Notes: generated by a model from the letters alone, not told the origin. Counted from the first letter of the stretch, positions 8,531 to 18,157 are shown. The stretch: DNA of 64,000 bases from Pseudomonas sp. TNT3 (GCF_010095445.2 NZ_WFGV02000004.1:124001-188000), one strand, 5' to 3'. Translations and numbers: made by a program.

Positions 8531-9457
8531 TCAAGGCGGGGTAGGTATCAGGTCCCGATCGCTCATGAAGGTTTCCAGGCGCTTGCGCAGCCAGCGTTCG
8601 GCGGGGTCGGTGTCGACGTGGCTGAGCCATACCATCGACAGGTCCAGGGTGGGTGTCTTGAACGGGAACGGCTCTTTGAACAAGAGTCCGGATGCCGCCA
8701 TGGCTTCGGCGGTGTAGTCCGGCAAACTCGCGATCAGGTCGGTGCCGGCCAGTAAGGCCGGCAGCGCGCTGTATTGCGGCACGGACAGCACAACCTGGCG
8801 GGTACGCCCGATCTCTGCCAGCCATTCATCGGCGTAGCCACTGACGTTGGCGGTGTGGGACACCAGCACATGAGGGCGTGAGCAATATTCATCGAGGGTC
8901 AGCGGTTTGTCGGAGGCATCGGCGCGCAATATGCTGGGCTGGATGTGCCGCAACAATTTGCGCTTGGCATTGGCCGGGAGGCCGCGGGTCTGGCTGATAC
9001 CGACGGTGATGTCGCCGGACGCCAGCAAGTCGGGAATGCGCCAGTAATCGACATGCTGAACCACGAACACCACCTTCGGTGCTTCCTGGCGCAAGGCTCG
9101 CAACAGCGGTGGCAACAGGCCGAACTCGACATCATCGGACAAGCCGATGCGGAAGGTCATGGTGCTGATGGCCGGGTCGAAATCGTGGGTCAGGCTCAGG
9201 GCGATCGACAGCGAATCCAGGGCTGGCGAGAGGTACTTGATCAACTCTTCCGCACGCGCCGTGGGCTCCATGCGATGACCGACGCGGATGAACAACGGGT
9301 CGTTGAACATTGCCCGCAGACGGTTGAGTGCCGAACTGATGGTCGGCTGGCCGAGAAACAGCTTCTCGGCGACCCGGGTGACGTTGCGCTCGAGCATCAA
9401 TGTCTCGAACACCACCATCAGATTGATGTCGGCCTTGCGTAGCTCATTGCGATTCAT
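8531..9457 (-). CDS. LysR-type transcriptional regulator
   Basis: A 308-residue LTTR with an N-terminal HTH (L-M-V-V-F-E-T-L-M ... L-G-Q-P-T-I-S-S-A-L-N-R-L-R) and a C-terminal substrate-binding fold. The start ATG at 9457 (M-N-R-N-E-L-R) is preceded by a GGGGG run; an earlier in-frame ATG at 9481 gives an atypical N-terminus. It lies 57 bases upstream of the tautomerase in the same direction and may regulate it. Effector unknown. Confidence 0.85.
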   Translation of the reverse strand: MNRNELRKADINLMVVFETLMLERNVTRVAEKLFLGQPTISSALNRLRAMFNDPLFIRVGHRMEPTARAEELIKYLSPALDSLSIALSLTHDFDPAISTMTFRIGLSDDVEFGLLPPLLRALRQEAPKVVFVVQHVDYWRIPDLLASGDITVGISQTRGLPANAKRKLLRHIQPSILRADASDKPLTLDEYCSRPHVLVSHTANVSGYADEWLAEIGRTRQVVLSVPQYSALPALLAGTDLIASLPDYTAEAMAASGLLFKEPFPFKTPTLDLSMVWLSHVDTDPAERWLRKRLETFMSDRDLIPTPP

Positions 9458-9529
9458 CCATTGCCCCCGTCCCCAGATCATTCCGGCAGTGTAGAAAGGC
9501 GCGCCAAGGGCGTCTACGTGGACCCACCA

Positions 9530-11644
9530 TCAATAGATCGTCAAGGTCTTCAGCCCGATCGCCAATTCGCGCGCATCCGCCCCCAATCCGAACTGTTCAG
9601 GGCTGGCCACATCGGCAAACTGCAGATTCATTTTCAAGAATCCCTGTTTTGACACCCGTTCTTGTACTTCGGGTGGAAGGGGCACATCGATAATGTTGTT
9701 ATCGGACTGCGTAAGCTGGGTCGTCAAGGCCGGCATGCCATTCACGCTGATGACCACACGCTGACTGGAATGCCCGGGAGGCAGGAATGCTGTCGTCTCC
9801 AGACGCAAGGACGTCACGGGCTTTGTTACCCGGAACATCACTTCAGATTCGCTTCCTTCGGACCAGGCACCCCAGGTTTCGGAGTCATACCAGCCCCTGG
9901 ACAGAAACACTCTTCCTTCACTGCCCCACGCGAATGACGTTTTTTGTTCAGGCTCAAGGATTGGAAGCAACTCGACCGGGTTTATTTGAGGAGTCTCTTT
10001 CAGGCAGGCATTGCATTGCTTCCACCCCGGAGCCAGGACTGTGAAACCGTCAATCCTGGTTAAGAGGTCCTTTGAGGTGTCAACGTTTATCGCCGCCTGG
10101 AGTAGCGCGCGATCATCGAGCAGGTACAGCGAGTCAGCGTCATACTTTCCCGTCGCCATTGCACGAGCCGTCTCCTGCTCGGTTTTCTTCCAATTGGCAG
10201 TATCCATCCGGCCCAGATAAACAGCGTTCGTTGCCAGACCATGGGCGCCGGCAAATGCCGTCACTGCCATCCAGTGTGGGGAGAGGTTCTGCGGAACAAT
10301 CCAGCGAATTTTCTGGTAATGGTCCGCGGCACTTTTCCAGAAGGGATCGACCATTGGCGATACCCAGGTCGAAGCAGGCTTGACCATCAGCTGTTTGCGA
10401 ACGTTTACCCAACCTGCATGGGTGTCCAGAACCTGAATCAGCAACGCCAGTGACAGTAAGATGAAGGCCGTACGCGGTGTATTGGCTCTGATCACCAGAA
10501 AAATAATGGCGAAGATAATCGCGTAGTAGACCGGCCAGAACATTCGTCCCGAGGCTCGGAAAATATTGGCGACAGCGATGAGTTCCGGCGGTAATGGAAA
10601 GGTAAAGTCCAGCGCCCCCAGGGCGACGTGATTGGAAATCGAGAACAGGCTCAACCCCGCCAACGCCAGCAGCAAAACTGGCCACCGCCCCAATCGCTGA
10701 AGAAAACCGGCATGACCCTGCAGCAGACCAACCAGCGCACAGATGCCCAGCGTCAATATCCCGAGCCCCAGAAAAGCAAACGCCTCTCCATCACCGAAAC
10801 CTTGAACACCGGGCAGGTCCTTCAGCAGATACGACCACTGCCCTGGGTCGATCAATGAAAGCAGGTTCAACGCATACATTCCGAAACCTTCGGAAATTGC
10901 CCCTTCGCTGCCAACCGAAAAATAGCCTGCCTGCCAGCAGCAAATGCTGACCAGCGCAAACAGCAGGAAAAACTCCGTCACTGCTGCTGGTAACGTCAGT
11001 TTTTTCTTGAGATATCCAGCTATCAGATCCGCAATCCAGATCAGTGCGACCATCGCCAGGAAGTACGCATGGATCAAGGCACACGAGGCCAGCAATGCCC
11101 CCCAGGCTAAACGGCGATGACGCAGCTGCGGATGCAGTGCCAGATAGAGCGACGCCAGCACCAGAAAATGCCCGCCCAGGGACAAATGGAACGGTAAGCG
11201 CATGATCATCGGAGGCGCAAAGAGAAACAACGCTGTGCTGACAGCGCGCAAGCCTGAGTGCGGAGAAATCAACCCCACCAGTTTCCATGCGAACCAAGCC
11301 TGCAAGACGAAACAGGCCATGAACCAGATGCCGAAATAATGGAATGGCTCCGGCAACAGCGACGCGAAGGGTTTGAACAGAAAAGCCAGCAACGGATTGG
11401 AATCAGAAAAAATGATGCCATTCCCCAATTCCAGCCCATAGGTCGGATTGAGGCCTATGGGAAAGGACCAGGGCGACTGACTGAAAAACAACCATCCCAA
11501 GTAATGAGTAGCGGGATCGCCGTTTCCAAGCCAGGCAATGTTTTGAGGATTCAAAGCTCTGGGGCCAATCACAATGAAGAAGGCCAAGACCCCTATCAAC
11601 AGTGGCAATAGGGTGGTCGCCAAGCGTTTAGCGGAATCCTTCAT
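9530..11644 (-). CDS. Polytopic membrane protein, DUF6311-like
   Basis: A 704-residue protein with about ten to twelve membrane helices in the first ~460 residues (G-N-G-D-P-A-T-H-Y-L-G-W after the first helix) and a soluble C-terminal domain of roughly 240 residues. The shape recalls GT-C glycosyltransferases that use lipid-linked sugars, and the Asp in the first periplasmic loop would be the usual catalytic position; this is inference. The start ATG overlaps the gtrA stop (ATGA at 11641-11644), so it is translationally coupled. It is the last gene of a four-gene cassette with GtrA, a methyltransferase and a GT2 enzyme. Composition is less GC-rich than its neighbours. Confidence 0.75.
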   Translation of the reverse strand: MKDSAKRLATTLLPLLIGVLAFFIVIGPRALNPQNIAWLGNGDPATHYLGWLFFSQSPWSFPIGLNPTYGLELGNGIIFSDSNPLLAFLFKPFASLLPEPFHYFGIWFMACFVLQAWFAWKLVGLISPHSGLRAVSTALFLFAPPMIMRLPFHLSLGGHFLVLASLYLALHPQLRHRRLAWGALLASCALIHAYFLAMVALIWIADLIAGYLKKKLTLPAAVTEFFLLFALVSICCWQAGYFSVGSEGAISEGFGMYALNLLSLIDPGQWSYLLKDLPGVQGFGDGEAFAFLGLGILTLGICALVGLLQGHAGFLQRLGRWPVLLLALAGLSLFSISNHVALGALDFTFPLPPELIAVANIFRASGRMFWPVYYAIIFAIIFLVIRANTPRTAFILLSLALLIQVLDTHAGWVNVRKQLMVKPASTWVSPMVDPFWKSAADHYQKIRWIVPQNLSPHWMAVTAFAGAHGLATNAVYLGRMDTANWKKTEQETARAMATGKYDADSLYLLDDRALLQAAINVDTSKDLLTRIDGFTVLAPGWKQCNACLKETPQINPVELLPILEPEQKTSFAWGSEGRVFLSRGWYDSETWGAWSEGSESEVMFRVTKPVTSLRLETTAFLPPGHSSQRVVISVNGMPALTTQLTQSDNNIIDVPLPPEVQERVSKQGFLKMNLQFADVASPEQFGLGADARELAIGLKTLTIY

Positions 11645-12027
11645 CGATACGTCCAGAAGTTGTGCATGACAAAAGTGAATGCCGGAATGGTCAGCGCCAC
11701 TGCACCGATCCCCAGCAAATAATTGAACCCGGCCATCTGCGCGGCCCAAGCCACCGACATCGCCAGCAGGAATCCTGCTCCAGAGACTGTCATGAAGCGC
11801 AGCAATGAACGGCCATGCAGTCGGGCGGAAAAGCTCCAGGAGGTGTTGATCAGGTACGACACCACAGTCGCCACGGCAAACGCCACGCCGTTGGCTAGCG
11901 GCGGCTGTGCCAGCACATAGTTGATGAACAGCACGGCAACCAGTGCGTGCAGTGCGGTCACAAACAATCCGGTGACGGCAAAGCGCAGACCGCGCTGGAT
12001 CAATGCGGATTTTTCGGCTGCTGTCAC
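11641..12027 (-). CDS. GtrA family membrane protein (polyprenyl-linked sugar flippase)
   Basis: A 128-residue, four-TM protein with the GtrA signatures R-F-A-V-T-G-L-F-V-T and Y-L-I-N-T-S-W-S-F. I start at GTG 12025-12027, which overlaps the methyltransferase stop as GTGA; an upstream in-frame ATG at 12102 would add 25 unsupported residues. GtrA proteins are thought to flip undecaprenyl-phosphate sugar to the periplasm, working with a GtrB-like GT2 enzyme (the 12737 gene) and a membrane transferase (probably the 9530 gene). Confidence 0.85.
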   Translation of the reverse strand: MTAAEKSALIQRGLRFAVTGLFVTALHALVAVLFINYVLAQPPLANGVAFAVATVVSYLINTSWSFSARLHGRSLLRFMTVSGAGFLLAMSVAWAAQMAGFNYLLGIGAVALTIPAFTFVMHNFWTYR

Positions 12028-12734
12028 GGCTTTTGCGCCAGAACGAACACCGTCAACCCCGCCAGACGGTTGCTCTTCATAAATGGCAGTTCGAGCGAGC
12101 ACAGAGACTTCAACACACCATTGATCAGCGGATGGTGCTGACTGAGCTGAGAGCGAGGCGGCGAAGGTTGCGCGCCTTTGGACAGCAACCGTAGCGTCGC
12201 CGCCAGCGGAAACACCAACCCGAAGTAGTACGCGCCCTGCTTCACGGTCAACCCGGCATCCCTGGCCACCGTCTCGAACTGGGTCAGGGTGTAGCGGCGT
12301 TTATGTTCGAGAAAATCATCGTGCCCGCTCCACAGAAACTGGAACGCCGGCACGGTCATCAGAAAACGACTGCCCGACGGGACTTTCTCGACATAGGCCT
12401 TGAGCAGTCCGACGTCGTCGTCGACGTGCTCCAAAACGTCCATCAGCAGCACCAGATCAGCATCGACGGCGTCAATCGAGCGGCGATAGTGCACCGGTTT
12501 ACCGGCAGTAATAGCGTCTGAGTCGGTGTCATAGCTGATGTCCACGCACCAGGCTTCGATGGCCGCTGTATGCGTCAACAAATGATGAGTAAAAAACCCG
12601 GAGCCGGCGCCCACATCGAGAATTTTCCTGACCGGCGTGCTGCCCAACCATTGGCGGGTCGCTCGGGCTTTTGAACAGTAATACCAGTGCTGGTCGATGC
12701 TTGAACCGAGGATGTCGGTTTCCTTGAGATCCAT
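12024..12734 (-). CDS. Class I SAM-dependent methyltransferase
   Basis: A 236-residue methyltransferase with motif I I-L-D-V-G-A-G-S-G-F-F at about 38-48 and motif post-I/IV L-M-D-V-L-E-H-V near 98. It lies in a four-gene cassette, two bases after the GT2 gene and overlapping gtrA by four bases, so it probably modifies the same glycan, lipid carrier or target. Substrate unknown. Confidence 0.82.
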   Translation of the reverse strand: MDLKETDILGSSIDQHWYYCSKARATRQWLGSTPVRKILDVGAGSGFFTHHLLTHTAAIEAWCVDISYDTDSDAITAGKPVHYRRSIDAVDADLVLLMDVLEHVDDDVGLLKAYVEKVPSGSRFLMTVPAFQFLWSGHDDFLEHKRRYTLTQFETVARDAGLTVKQGAYYFGLVFPLAATLRLLSKGAQPSPPRSQLSQHHPLINGVLKSLCSLELPFMKSNRLAGLTVFVLAQKP

Positions 12735-12736
12735 GG

Positions 12737-13717
12737 TCAGTCCTTGGCGTCATAGACGCGGCGCACCAGATAAACAGGGCGGCGTTTAGATTCAATGTAG
12801 GTTCTGCCCAAGTACTCACCCAGCACGCCTATACCGATCAATTGCAAGCCGCCGAGAAAGGTGACGGCCACCATCAGCGAGGCGTAGCCCGGTACATCGA
12901 CGCCGGTGAACAACGTGCGAAGCACAATGAAAATGGCAAACGAGAACGACACCAGCGACACGCACACCCCCAGGTAGGTCCAGACCTTGAGCGGGTCGGT
13001 GCTGAAACTGGTGATGCCTTCCAGGGCGAAGTTCCACAAGCGCCATCCGTTGAATTTGCTCTCACCCGCCACTCGTTCCGGTCGCTCGTAGTCGACATGG
13101 GTGGTGCGAAACCCGACCCAGGCAAACAGGCCTTTCATGAAGCGTCGGGATTCGGGCAACGTCTGCAAGGCCTCGACCACACAACGGTCCATCAGCCGGA
13201 AATCACCGACGTTTTCCGGAAGCGGCTGATCGGAGATTTTATTGTGCAGTCGGTAGAACCAGTTGGCCGACGTCTGCTTGGCCCAGGAGTCGTTGCGACG
13301 GCTCACACGATGGCCCAGCACGACTTCGTAACCTTCGCGCCAACGGGCGATCATCTCGAGAATGACTTCGGGAGGATCCTGCAGGTCGACGTCGATGGGC
13401 ACAACGACCTGGCCGGTGACGGCCTCCAGACCGGCCGTCAACGCCGCTTCCTTGCCGAAGTTACGGCTCAGGTCGACGATGCGTATGCGTGGGTCCGTGC
13501 TCTGGCGCTGCAAGAGCAGTTCCAGGGTGGTGTCGGTGCTGCCGTCATTGACGAACACCATTTCCAGGCTCACCAGCGCCTCCGCCTTGAAGACGTCAGT
13601 GATCCGCGCAATGAACAAATCGACGGTGGCGGCTTCATTGAAAACCGGGATGACAAGCGACAGCTCCAGATGCTCGCCCAGTTGCGTTCCATGCTGATAG
13701 GTCAAGTGATTGCCCAT
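12737..13717 (-). CDS. GT2 glycosyltransferase, polyprenyl-phosphate sugar synthase (GtrB/DPM1-like)
   Basis: About 326 residues: a GT-A catalytic domain (L-S-L-V-I-P-V-F-N-E-A; V-F-V-N-D-G-S-T-D-T-T; D-V-D-L-Q-D-P-P as the DXD region) followed by two C-terminal membrane helices, as in GtrB/ArnC-type enzymes that make undecaprenyl-phosphate glucose or related donors. It is the first gene of the cassette. The ATG at 13717 is used; a TTG six codons upstream (13735) is possible, and neither has a strong ribosome site. Confidence 0.85.
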   Translation of the reverse strand: MGNHLTYQHGTQLGEHLELSLVIPVFNEAATVDLFIARITDVFKAEALVSLEMVFVNDGSTDTTLELLLQRQSTDPRIRIVDLSRNFGKEAALTAGLEAVTGQVVVPIDVDLQDPPEVILEMIARWREGYEVVLGHRVSRRNDSWAKQTSANWFYRLHNKISDQPLPENVGDFRLMDRCVVEALQTLPESRRFMKGLFAWVGFRTTHVDYERPERVAGESKFNGWRLWNFALEGITSFSTDPLKVWTYLGVCVSLVSFSFAIFIVLRTLFTGVDVPGYASLMVAVTFLGGLQLIGIGVLGEYLGRTYIESKRRPVYLVRRVYDAKD

Positions 13718-13886
13718 TTTGTGATTGTTATTCAATCGAAGGCCGTCGACGGGGTCTCGACCTTCAGGAGCCGACCCGTATTAAGCAGGAGCACAAAGTG
13801 TGACGCAAGGGCGAAACAGCAGGGGTATTGGCCATTTACCGGGGGTTCGGTAACCCGAAGAGCGTCTCTTGACCGGGCAGAATCAA

Positions 13887-13923
13887 CGCCCAGGCTGTCC
13901 ATGCGGACTGGACAGCCTGGGCG
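13887..13923 (-). terminator. Long-stem hairpin at the end of the catabolic operon
   Basis: A perfect 14-bp inverted repeat (13887-13900 and 13910-13923) with a 9-base loop lies eight bases past the stop of the quinone reductase gene. The T-run after it is weak, so it is a probable rather than classic terminator. Confidence 0.6.
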
Positions 13924-13931
13924 TGCTCAAC

Positions 13932-14636
13932 TCAAACAGGCAGCGGGTACAGCGCCTCATCGAACTGCGACAGACGCGGGAATGTCAGCGGTTGCTCATC
14001 GCTCAAGTGCTCCAGACGCTGTGCGTAGTCCTGCAAAAACTCCTTGCGAGCAGCGTCGCTGATGTACGGCACGTGCCAGGCCACGAACGGCTGCAGGACG
14101 TCGAAGCCGACGTACGCCAGCGTGCCGCGCAGGATCGGGCGCAGCATGTCTTCCAGCGGACCGTGAATCGCGCCGTCGCCGAACATATGCTCGCGTCCGC
14201 CCAAGGTAACGGTCACCAGCGCTTTCTTGCCGCTCAAGCCGCCCTGATCGTAGAAGCGCTTGCCGCCGTAGCAAACGCCGGACACCAGCACGCGATCGAT
14301 CCAGCCCTTGAGAATCGCCGGGGTCGAGAACCAGAAAATCGGGAAGTTGAGGATCAGCAGGTCAGCCCACAGCAGCTTGTCGAGTTCCTGCTGGATGTCC
14401 GTCGCCAACGACTGGCTCTTGACGCCCAGACGTTGCTCCAAGGCATAGACCAGGTAGTCCGGGTTTTCCCGCGAGGAAAAGTCCCCGGCGCTGGCTACCG
14501 GGTTCCAGTTCATCGCGTACAGGTCACTGACCTTGACCTCATGCCCTTGGGCTTGGAGGGTGGCGACAGCCTGGTCACGCAGGGCGGCGGTGAAGGAGTT
14601 CGGCTCCGGATGAGCGTGAACGATCAGTACTTTCAT
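13932..14636 (-). CDS. NAD(P)H:quinone oxidoreductase, flavodoxin-like fold
   Basis: A 234-residue protein opening M-K-V-L-I-V-H-A-H-P-E-P-N-S-F, the FMN/FAD phosphate-binding start of NQO1/MdaB/KefF-like reductases, with F-P-I-F-W-F-S-T-P-A and L-G-G-R-E further on. It should carry out two-electron reduction of quinones with NAD(P)H. It is the last gene of the long arginine transaminase operon, nine bases after the ABC ATPase gene. From memory, P. aeruginosa PAO1 has a similar gene (PA4975) next to aruH, which supports a link with that locus. Confidence 0.82.
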   Translation of the reverse strand: MKVLIVHAHPEPNSFTAALRDQAVATLQAQGHEVKVSDLYAMNWNPVASAGDFSSRENPDYLVYALEQRLGVKSQSLATDIQQELDKLLWADLLILNFPIFWFSTPAILKGWIDRVLVSGVCYGGKRFYDQGGLSGKKALVTVTLGGREHMFGDGAIHGPLEDMLRPILRGTLAYVGFDVLQPFVAWHVPYISDAARKEFLQDYAQRLEHLSDEQPLTFPRLSQFDEALYPLPV

Positions 14637-14645
14637 GGCAGTTCC

Positions 14646-16316
14646 TTAAACGCTTTCAAGCTTGGTGTTGGAAGAGAGTGTGGGGTTAGCGAGCTCCGCC
14701 CGCGAGGCCAGTAACCGGTCAAGCCAGTCGGGGTCCATTTGCGGTTCGGAAGAAAACAGCAGCCCGGTGTAATCCTTGTGTGGCGGCGTGAAAATCGCGT
14801 TGCGTGAACCGTGGTCGACCACCCTGCCCCGCTGCATCACCAGCACCTCATCGGCGATCGCCCGCACGGTGGCGACGTCATGGGTGATAAACAAGTAGGA
14901 GACGCCCAATTGCTGTTGAATACGGTTGAGCAGTTTGAGCACGCCTTCGGCCACCAGTTGATCCAGCGCCGATGTCACTTCGTCGCAGATGATCAGCTGC
15001 GGATCGGCCGCCAATGCGCGGGCGATGCACACCCGTTGCTTCTGCCCGCCGGACAACTCCCGGGGTTGGCGCTCCATGAAGGTCGCCGGATCGAGTTCGA
15101 TCATTTCCAGCAACTCGGCCACCCGCGCGCGCATCGCCTTGCCTTTGAGGCCCAGGTAAAACGTCAATGGTCGGCCGATGATGTCGACGATGCGCTGACG
15201 CGGATTCAACGCCGTATCGGGGATCTGGTAGATCATCTGGATGCGGCGCAGTTGCTCTTTGCTGCGCTGACGAAAGTCCGCCGGCAGCACTTCGCCGTCG
15301 TACAGCACCTGGCCTGAAGTCGGCGCCAGCAGGCCGGTGATCAGCCGTGCGGTGGAACTCTTGCCGCTGCCGGACTCGCCGATGACCGCCAGGGTCTGGC
15401 CGCGATACAGGCTCAACGAGACATCGTGCAGCACCGGTTGATGGCCGTAACTGGCGCAGCTCTTGCGCAATTCCAGCAGCGGTTTTTCCTGCTGCGGGCA
15501 TGGCTTGGGTTCGGTGTGGAAACTGCGCACTGCCCACAGCGATTTGGTGTAGTCCTCTTGAGGATCGGCGAGCATGGTGCGCGTTTCGGCTTCTTCGACC
15601 AGCTTGCCGTGACGCAGGACCATGATGCGGTCGGCCATTTGCGCTACTACCGCCAGGTCGTGGCTGATGTAGATCGCCGCGCTGCCGAAGGTCGCCACGG
15701 CATCGCGAATGGCCGCCAGCACTTCAATCTGCGTGGTGACGTCGAGGGCAGTGGTCGGCTCGTCGAAGATGATCAGGTCCGGATGGCACGCCATCGCCAT
15801 AGCCGTCATCACCCGCTGCAACTGCCCGCCGGAGACCTGGTGCGGATACCGCTGGCCGATCTGTTCGGGGTTGGGCAAACGCAGTACCCGATACAGCTCC
15901 ACCGCTTCCGCCATGGCCTGTGCCCGGCTCATGCCGCCGTTCTTGACTGCCGTTTCGACGTGCTGGTCGATGAGTCGATGGGCCGGGTTGAACGACGCCG
16001 CCGCGCTTTGCGCCACGTAAGCGATGCGCAAGCCACGCAATTTGCGCAGGGCTTCAGGTTTGGCTTGCAGCAGGTTGATGCCATCGAAATGCACCGAGCC
16101 GCCGGTGATCCTGCAACCGTCCCGGGTGTAGCCCATGGAGGCCAGACCGAGGGTCGACTTGCCGGCACCCGACTCGCCGATCAGCCCCAGCACTTCACCT
16201 CGTTGCAGGGTCAGGTCGATGCCTTTGATCAGCGGATGCCACGCATCTTCGTAATGACCTTCGATGTGCAGATCTCGTATTTCCAGCAGCGGCTTTTCAT
16301 TGTTGAGCGTGGTCAT
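14646..16316 (-). CDS. Dipeptide-type ABC transporter, fused double ATPase
   Basis: About 556 residues holding two complete ABC ATPase domains in tandem, equivalent to DppD plus DppF. First domain: Walker A G-E-S-G-A-G-K-S-T, signature V-S-G-G-Q, Walker B L-I-I-F-D-E-P-T. Second: Walker A G-E-S-G-S-G-K-S-S, signature L-S-G-G-Q-K-Q-R, Walker B L-I-I-C-D-E-V-T. The ATG at 16316 is 8 bases from AAGGAG and is preferred over a GTG at 16325. It powers the permeases encoded just upstream. Substrate is discussed under the binding protein. Confidence 0.88.
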   Translation of the reverse strand: MTTLNNEKPLLEIRDLHIEGHYEDAWHPLIKGIDLTLQRGEVLGLIGESGAGKSTLGLASMGYTRDGCRITGGSVHFDGINLLQAKPEALRKLRGLRIAYVAQSAAASFNPAHRLIDQHVETAVKNGGMSRAQAMAEAVELYRVLRLPNPEQIGQRYPHQVSGGQLQRVMTAMAMACHPDLIIFDEPTTALDVTTQIEVLAAIRDAVATFGSAAIYISHDLAVVAQMADRIMVLRHGKLVEEAETRTMLADPQEDYTKSLWAVRSFHTEPKPCPQQEKPLLELRKSCASYGHQPVLHDVSLSLYRGQTLAVIGESGSGKSSTARLITGLLAPTSGQVLYDGEVLPADFRQRSKEQLRRIQMIYQIPDTALNPRQRIVDIIGRPLTFYLGLKGKAMRARVAELLEMIELDPATFMERQPRELSGGQKQRVCIARALAADPQLIICDEVTSALDQLVAEGVLKLLNRIQQQLGVSYLFITHDVATVRAIADEVLVMQRGRVVDHGSRNAIFTPPHKDYTGLLFSSEPQMDPDWLDRLLASRAELANPTLSSNTKLESV

Positions 16317-16318
16317 GT

Positions 16319-17146
16319 TCAGCACTCCTTGAGGCCGCTGGATTTATGCAGCATCCAGTCGACGACGAAGTTCACGCTGACCGTGATCAACGCCACCGCC
16401 AGGGCTGGCAGCAATGGACTGATGTCGCCGAAGGTGATCAGCACCGCGTTGTCGCGCACCATGCTGCCCCAATCGGCGGTCGGCGGTTGAATACCCAGGC
16501 CGAGAAAGGACAGCGCACTGATGAACAAAAACACAAAGCAGAATCGCAGGCCGAATTCGGCAATCAAGGGGGCGGCGGCATTGGGCAACACTTCGCGCGT
16601 CACCAGCCACCACAGACCTTCACCCCGCAAACGCGCGGCTTCGACGAAGTCCTGCACCACCACGTTCATCGCCACCGCCCGTGACAGGCGGAACACCCGA
16701 GTGGCGTCCAGCAGGGCGATCACCAGCACCAGCGACGTGGCGGTAGTGCCGACCACGCTGAGGATCAGCAAGGCGAAGATCAACTGAGGAATCGCCATCA
16801 GGATGTCCACCACCCGCGACAATCCCTGATCCACCCAACCGCCCTTGATCGCTGCGATCAACCCGCTCAAGCCGCCGAGCAGGAACGCCAGCGTCGTGGT
16901 CAGGAAGGCGATGCCCAGGGTGTTGCGCGCACCGTAGAGCAGGCGGCTCAACATGTCGCGACCGAGGTTGTCGGTGCCCAGCAGGAACTGGCTGCTCCAG
17001 GGCGCAAAACCTTCGCCCACCACCTGGGTTTCGCCATAGGGCGCCAGTACCGGGGCGAACAGCGCGACGAGGATGTACAGGACGATGACCAGCAGGCCGA
17101 ACTTGGCGCTCACAGGCGCCCGGAATATCTGTTTGAGCAGGCTCAT
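16319..17146 (-). CDS. ABC transporter permease, DppC type
   Basis: A 275-residue inner-membrane permease with an N-terminal helix (about 15-35), the conserved L-L-G-T-D-N-L-G-R-D-M-L-S-R of DppC/OppC proteins, and the EAA loop A-A-R-L-R-G-E-G. It pairs with the DppB-like permease (3-base gap) and the fused ATPase (2-base gap), so all three are surely cotranscribed. Confidence 0.88.
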   Translation of the reverse strand: MSLLKQIFRAPVSAKFGLLVIVLYILVALFAPVLAPYGETQVVGEGFAPWSSQFLLGTDNLGRDMLSRLLYGARNTLGIAFLTTTLAFLLGGLSGLIAAIKGGWVDQGLSRVVDILMAIPQLIFALLILSVVGTTATSLVLVIALLDATRVFRLSRAVAMNVVVQDFVEAARLRGEGLWWLVTREVLPNAAAPLIAEFGLRFCFVFLFISALSFLGLGIQPPTADWGSMVRDNAVLITFGDISPLLPALAVALITVSVNFVVDWMLHKSSGLKEC

Positions 17147-17149
17147 GTA

Positions 17150-18109
17150 CTACCCCTTCGGATGCATCAGGCGTGGGTTGCTGGCGATGGACAGCACATC
17201 GGCGGAGGTGTTTAGCAGAATGTAGGTCGCGGCGAAAATCAGGCTGCACGCCTGAACCACCGGGATGTCGCGCTTGGCCACCGAGTCCACCAGTAATTGG
17301 CCGAGGCCCGGATAGACGAACACCACTTCGACCACCACCACGCCCACCACCAGGTACGCGAGGTTCAGCGCTACAACGTTGACGATGGGCGCCAGGGCGT
17401 TGGGTAAAGCGTGACGGAAGATGATGCGTGACTGGCTAATGCCTTTGAGCCGCGCCATCTCGATGTAGGGGCTGGCCAACAGGTTGATCAACGAGGCGCG
17501 CGTCATGCGCATCATCTGCGCAATCACCACCAGGCTCAGGGTGGCGACCGGCAATACCGAGCGCTCCAGTATCGTGCCCAGTGAGGCGTCGGGCGCGAGG
17601 TTGGAGATGCTCGGGAACCAGTTGAGCTTCACCGCGAACACCAGGATCAGGACGTAGGCGACAAAGAACTCGGGAAACGACACCGCGCTCAGGGCCGAGG
17701 TGTTGAGCATGCGATCGAACCAGCTGTTGCGATAGAGCGCTGCGAGCATGCCCAGCAACAGGGCCAGCGGCACTGACACCAGCGCGGCCAACAGGGCCAG
17801 GCTGAAGGTGTTGCCCAGGCGCGAAGCGACGAGATCGGCGATGGGCCGTTGATTGGCCAGGGAGACGCCGAGGTCACCTTGCACTACGTTCCAGATCCAG
17901 TGCCCGAAGCGGGTCAGCGGTGGGAGGTCCAGCCCCAGTTGAGTGCGATAGGCCGCCACGGTTTCCGGCGTGGCGGACTGGCCAAGCATGGCCTGGGCGA
18001 TGTCACCCGGGAGCATGCCGACAGCCAGGAAAATGATGACCGATACCGCGAACAGCGATAGCAGGCCGAGTGCCAGACGTTGTAATAGCAACTTGAAAAT
18101 ACTGTTCAC
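17150..18109 (-). CDS. ABC transporter permease, DppB type
   Basis: A 319-residue permease with the DppB/OppB layout: first helix, then a periplasmic loop with M-L-P-G-D-I-A-Q-A-M-L-G, and a late EAA loop M-A-R-L-K-G-I-S. Translation begins at GTG with CGAGGAAC upstream. It is separated from the binding-protein gene by 241 bases that contain an inverted REP pair; such elements often stabilise upstream mRNA and lower downstream expression, which would fit high binding protein and lower permease levels. Confidence 0.87.
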   Translation of the reverse strand: MNSIFKLLLQRLALGLLSLFAVSVIIFLAVGMLPGDIAQAMLGQSATPETVAAYRTQLGLDLPPLTRFGHWIWNVVQGDLGVSLANQRPIADLVASRLGNTFSLALLAALVSVPLALLLGMLAALYRNSWFDRMLNTSALSAVSFPEFFVAYVLILVFAVKLNWFPSISNLAPDASLGTILERSVLPVATLSLVVIAQMMRMTRASLINLLASPYIEMARLKGISQSRIIFRHALPNALAPIVNVVALNLAYLVVGVVVVEVVFVYPGLGQLLVDSVAKRDIPVVQACSLIFAATYILLNTSADVLSIASNPRLMHPKG

Positions 18110-18157
18110 TGCACAGTTCCTCGTTGGAGCAAGTAAGCATCACGCCTTGCGCAAACC

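Noticed and set aside
12842..14062. 406-codon plus-strand open frame
   Set aside because: Antisense to the well supported GT2 gene and the end of the quinone reductase gene; a high-GC shadow.
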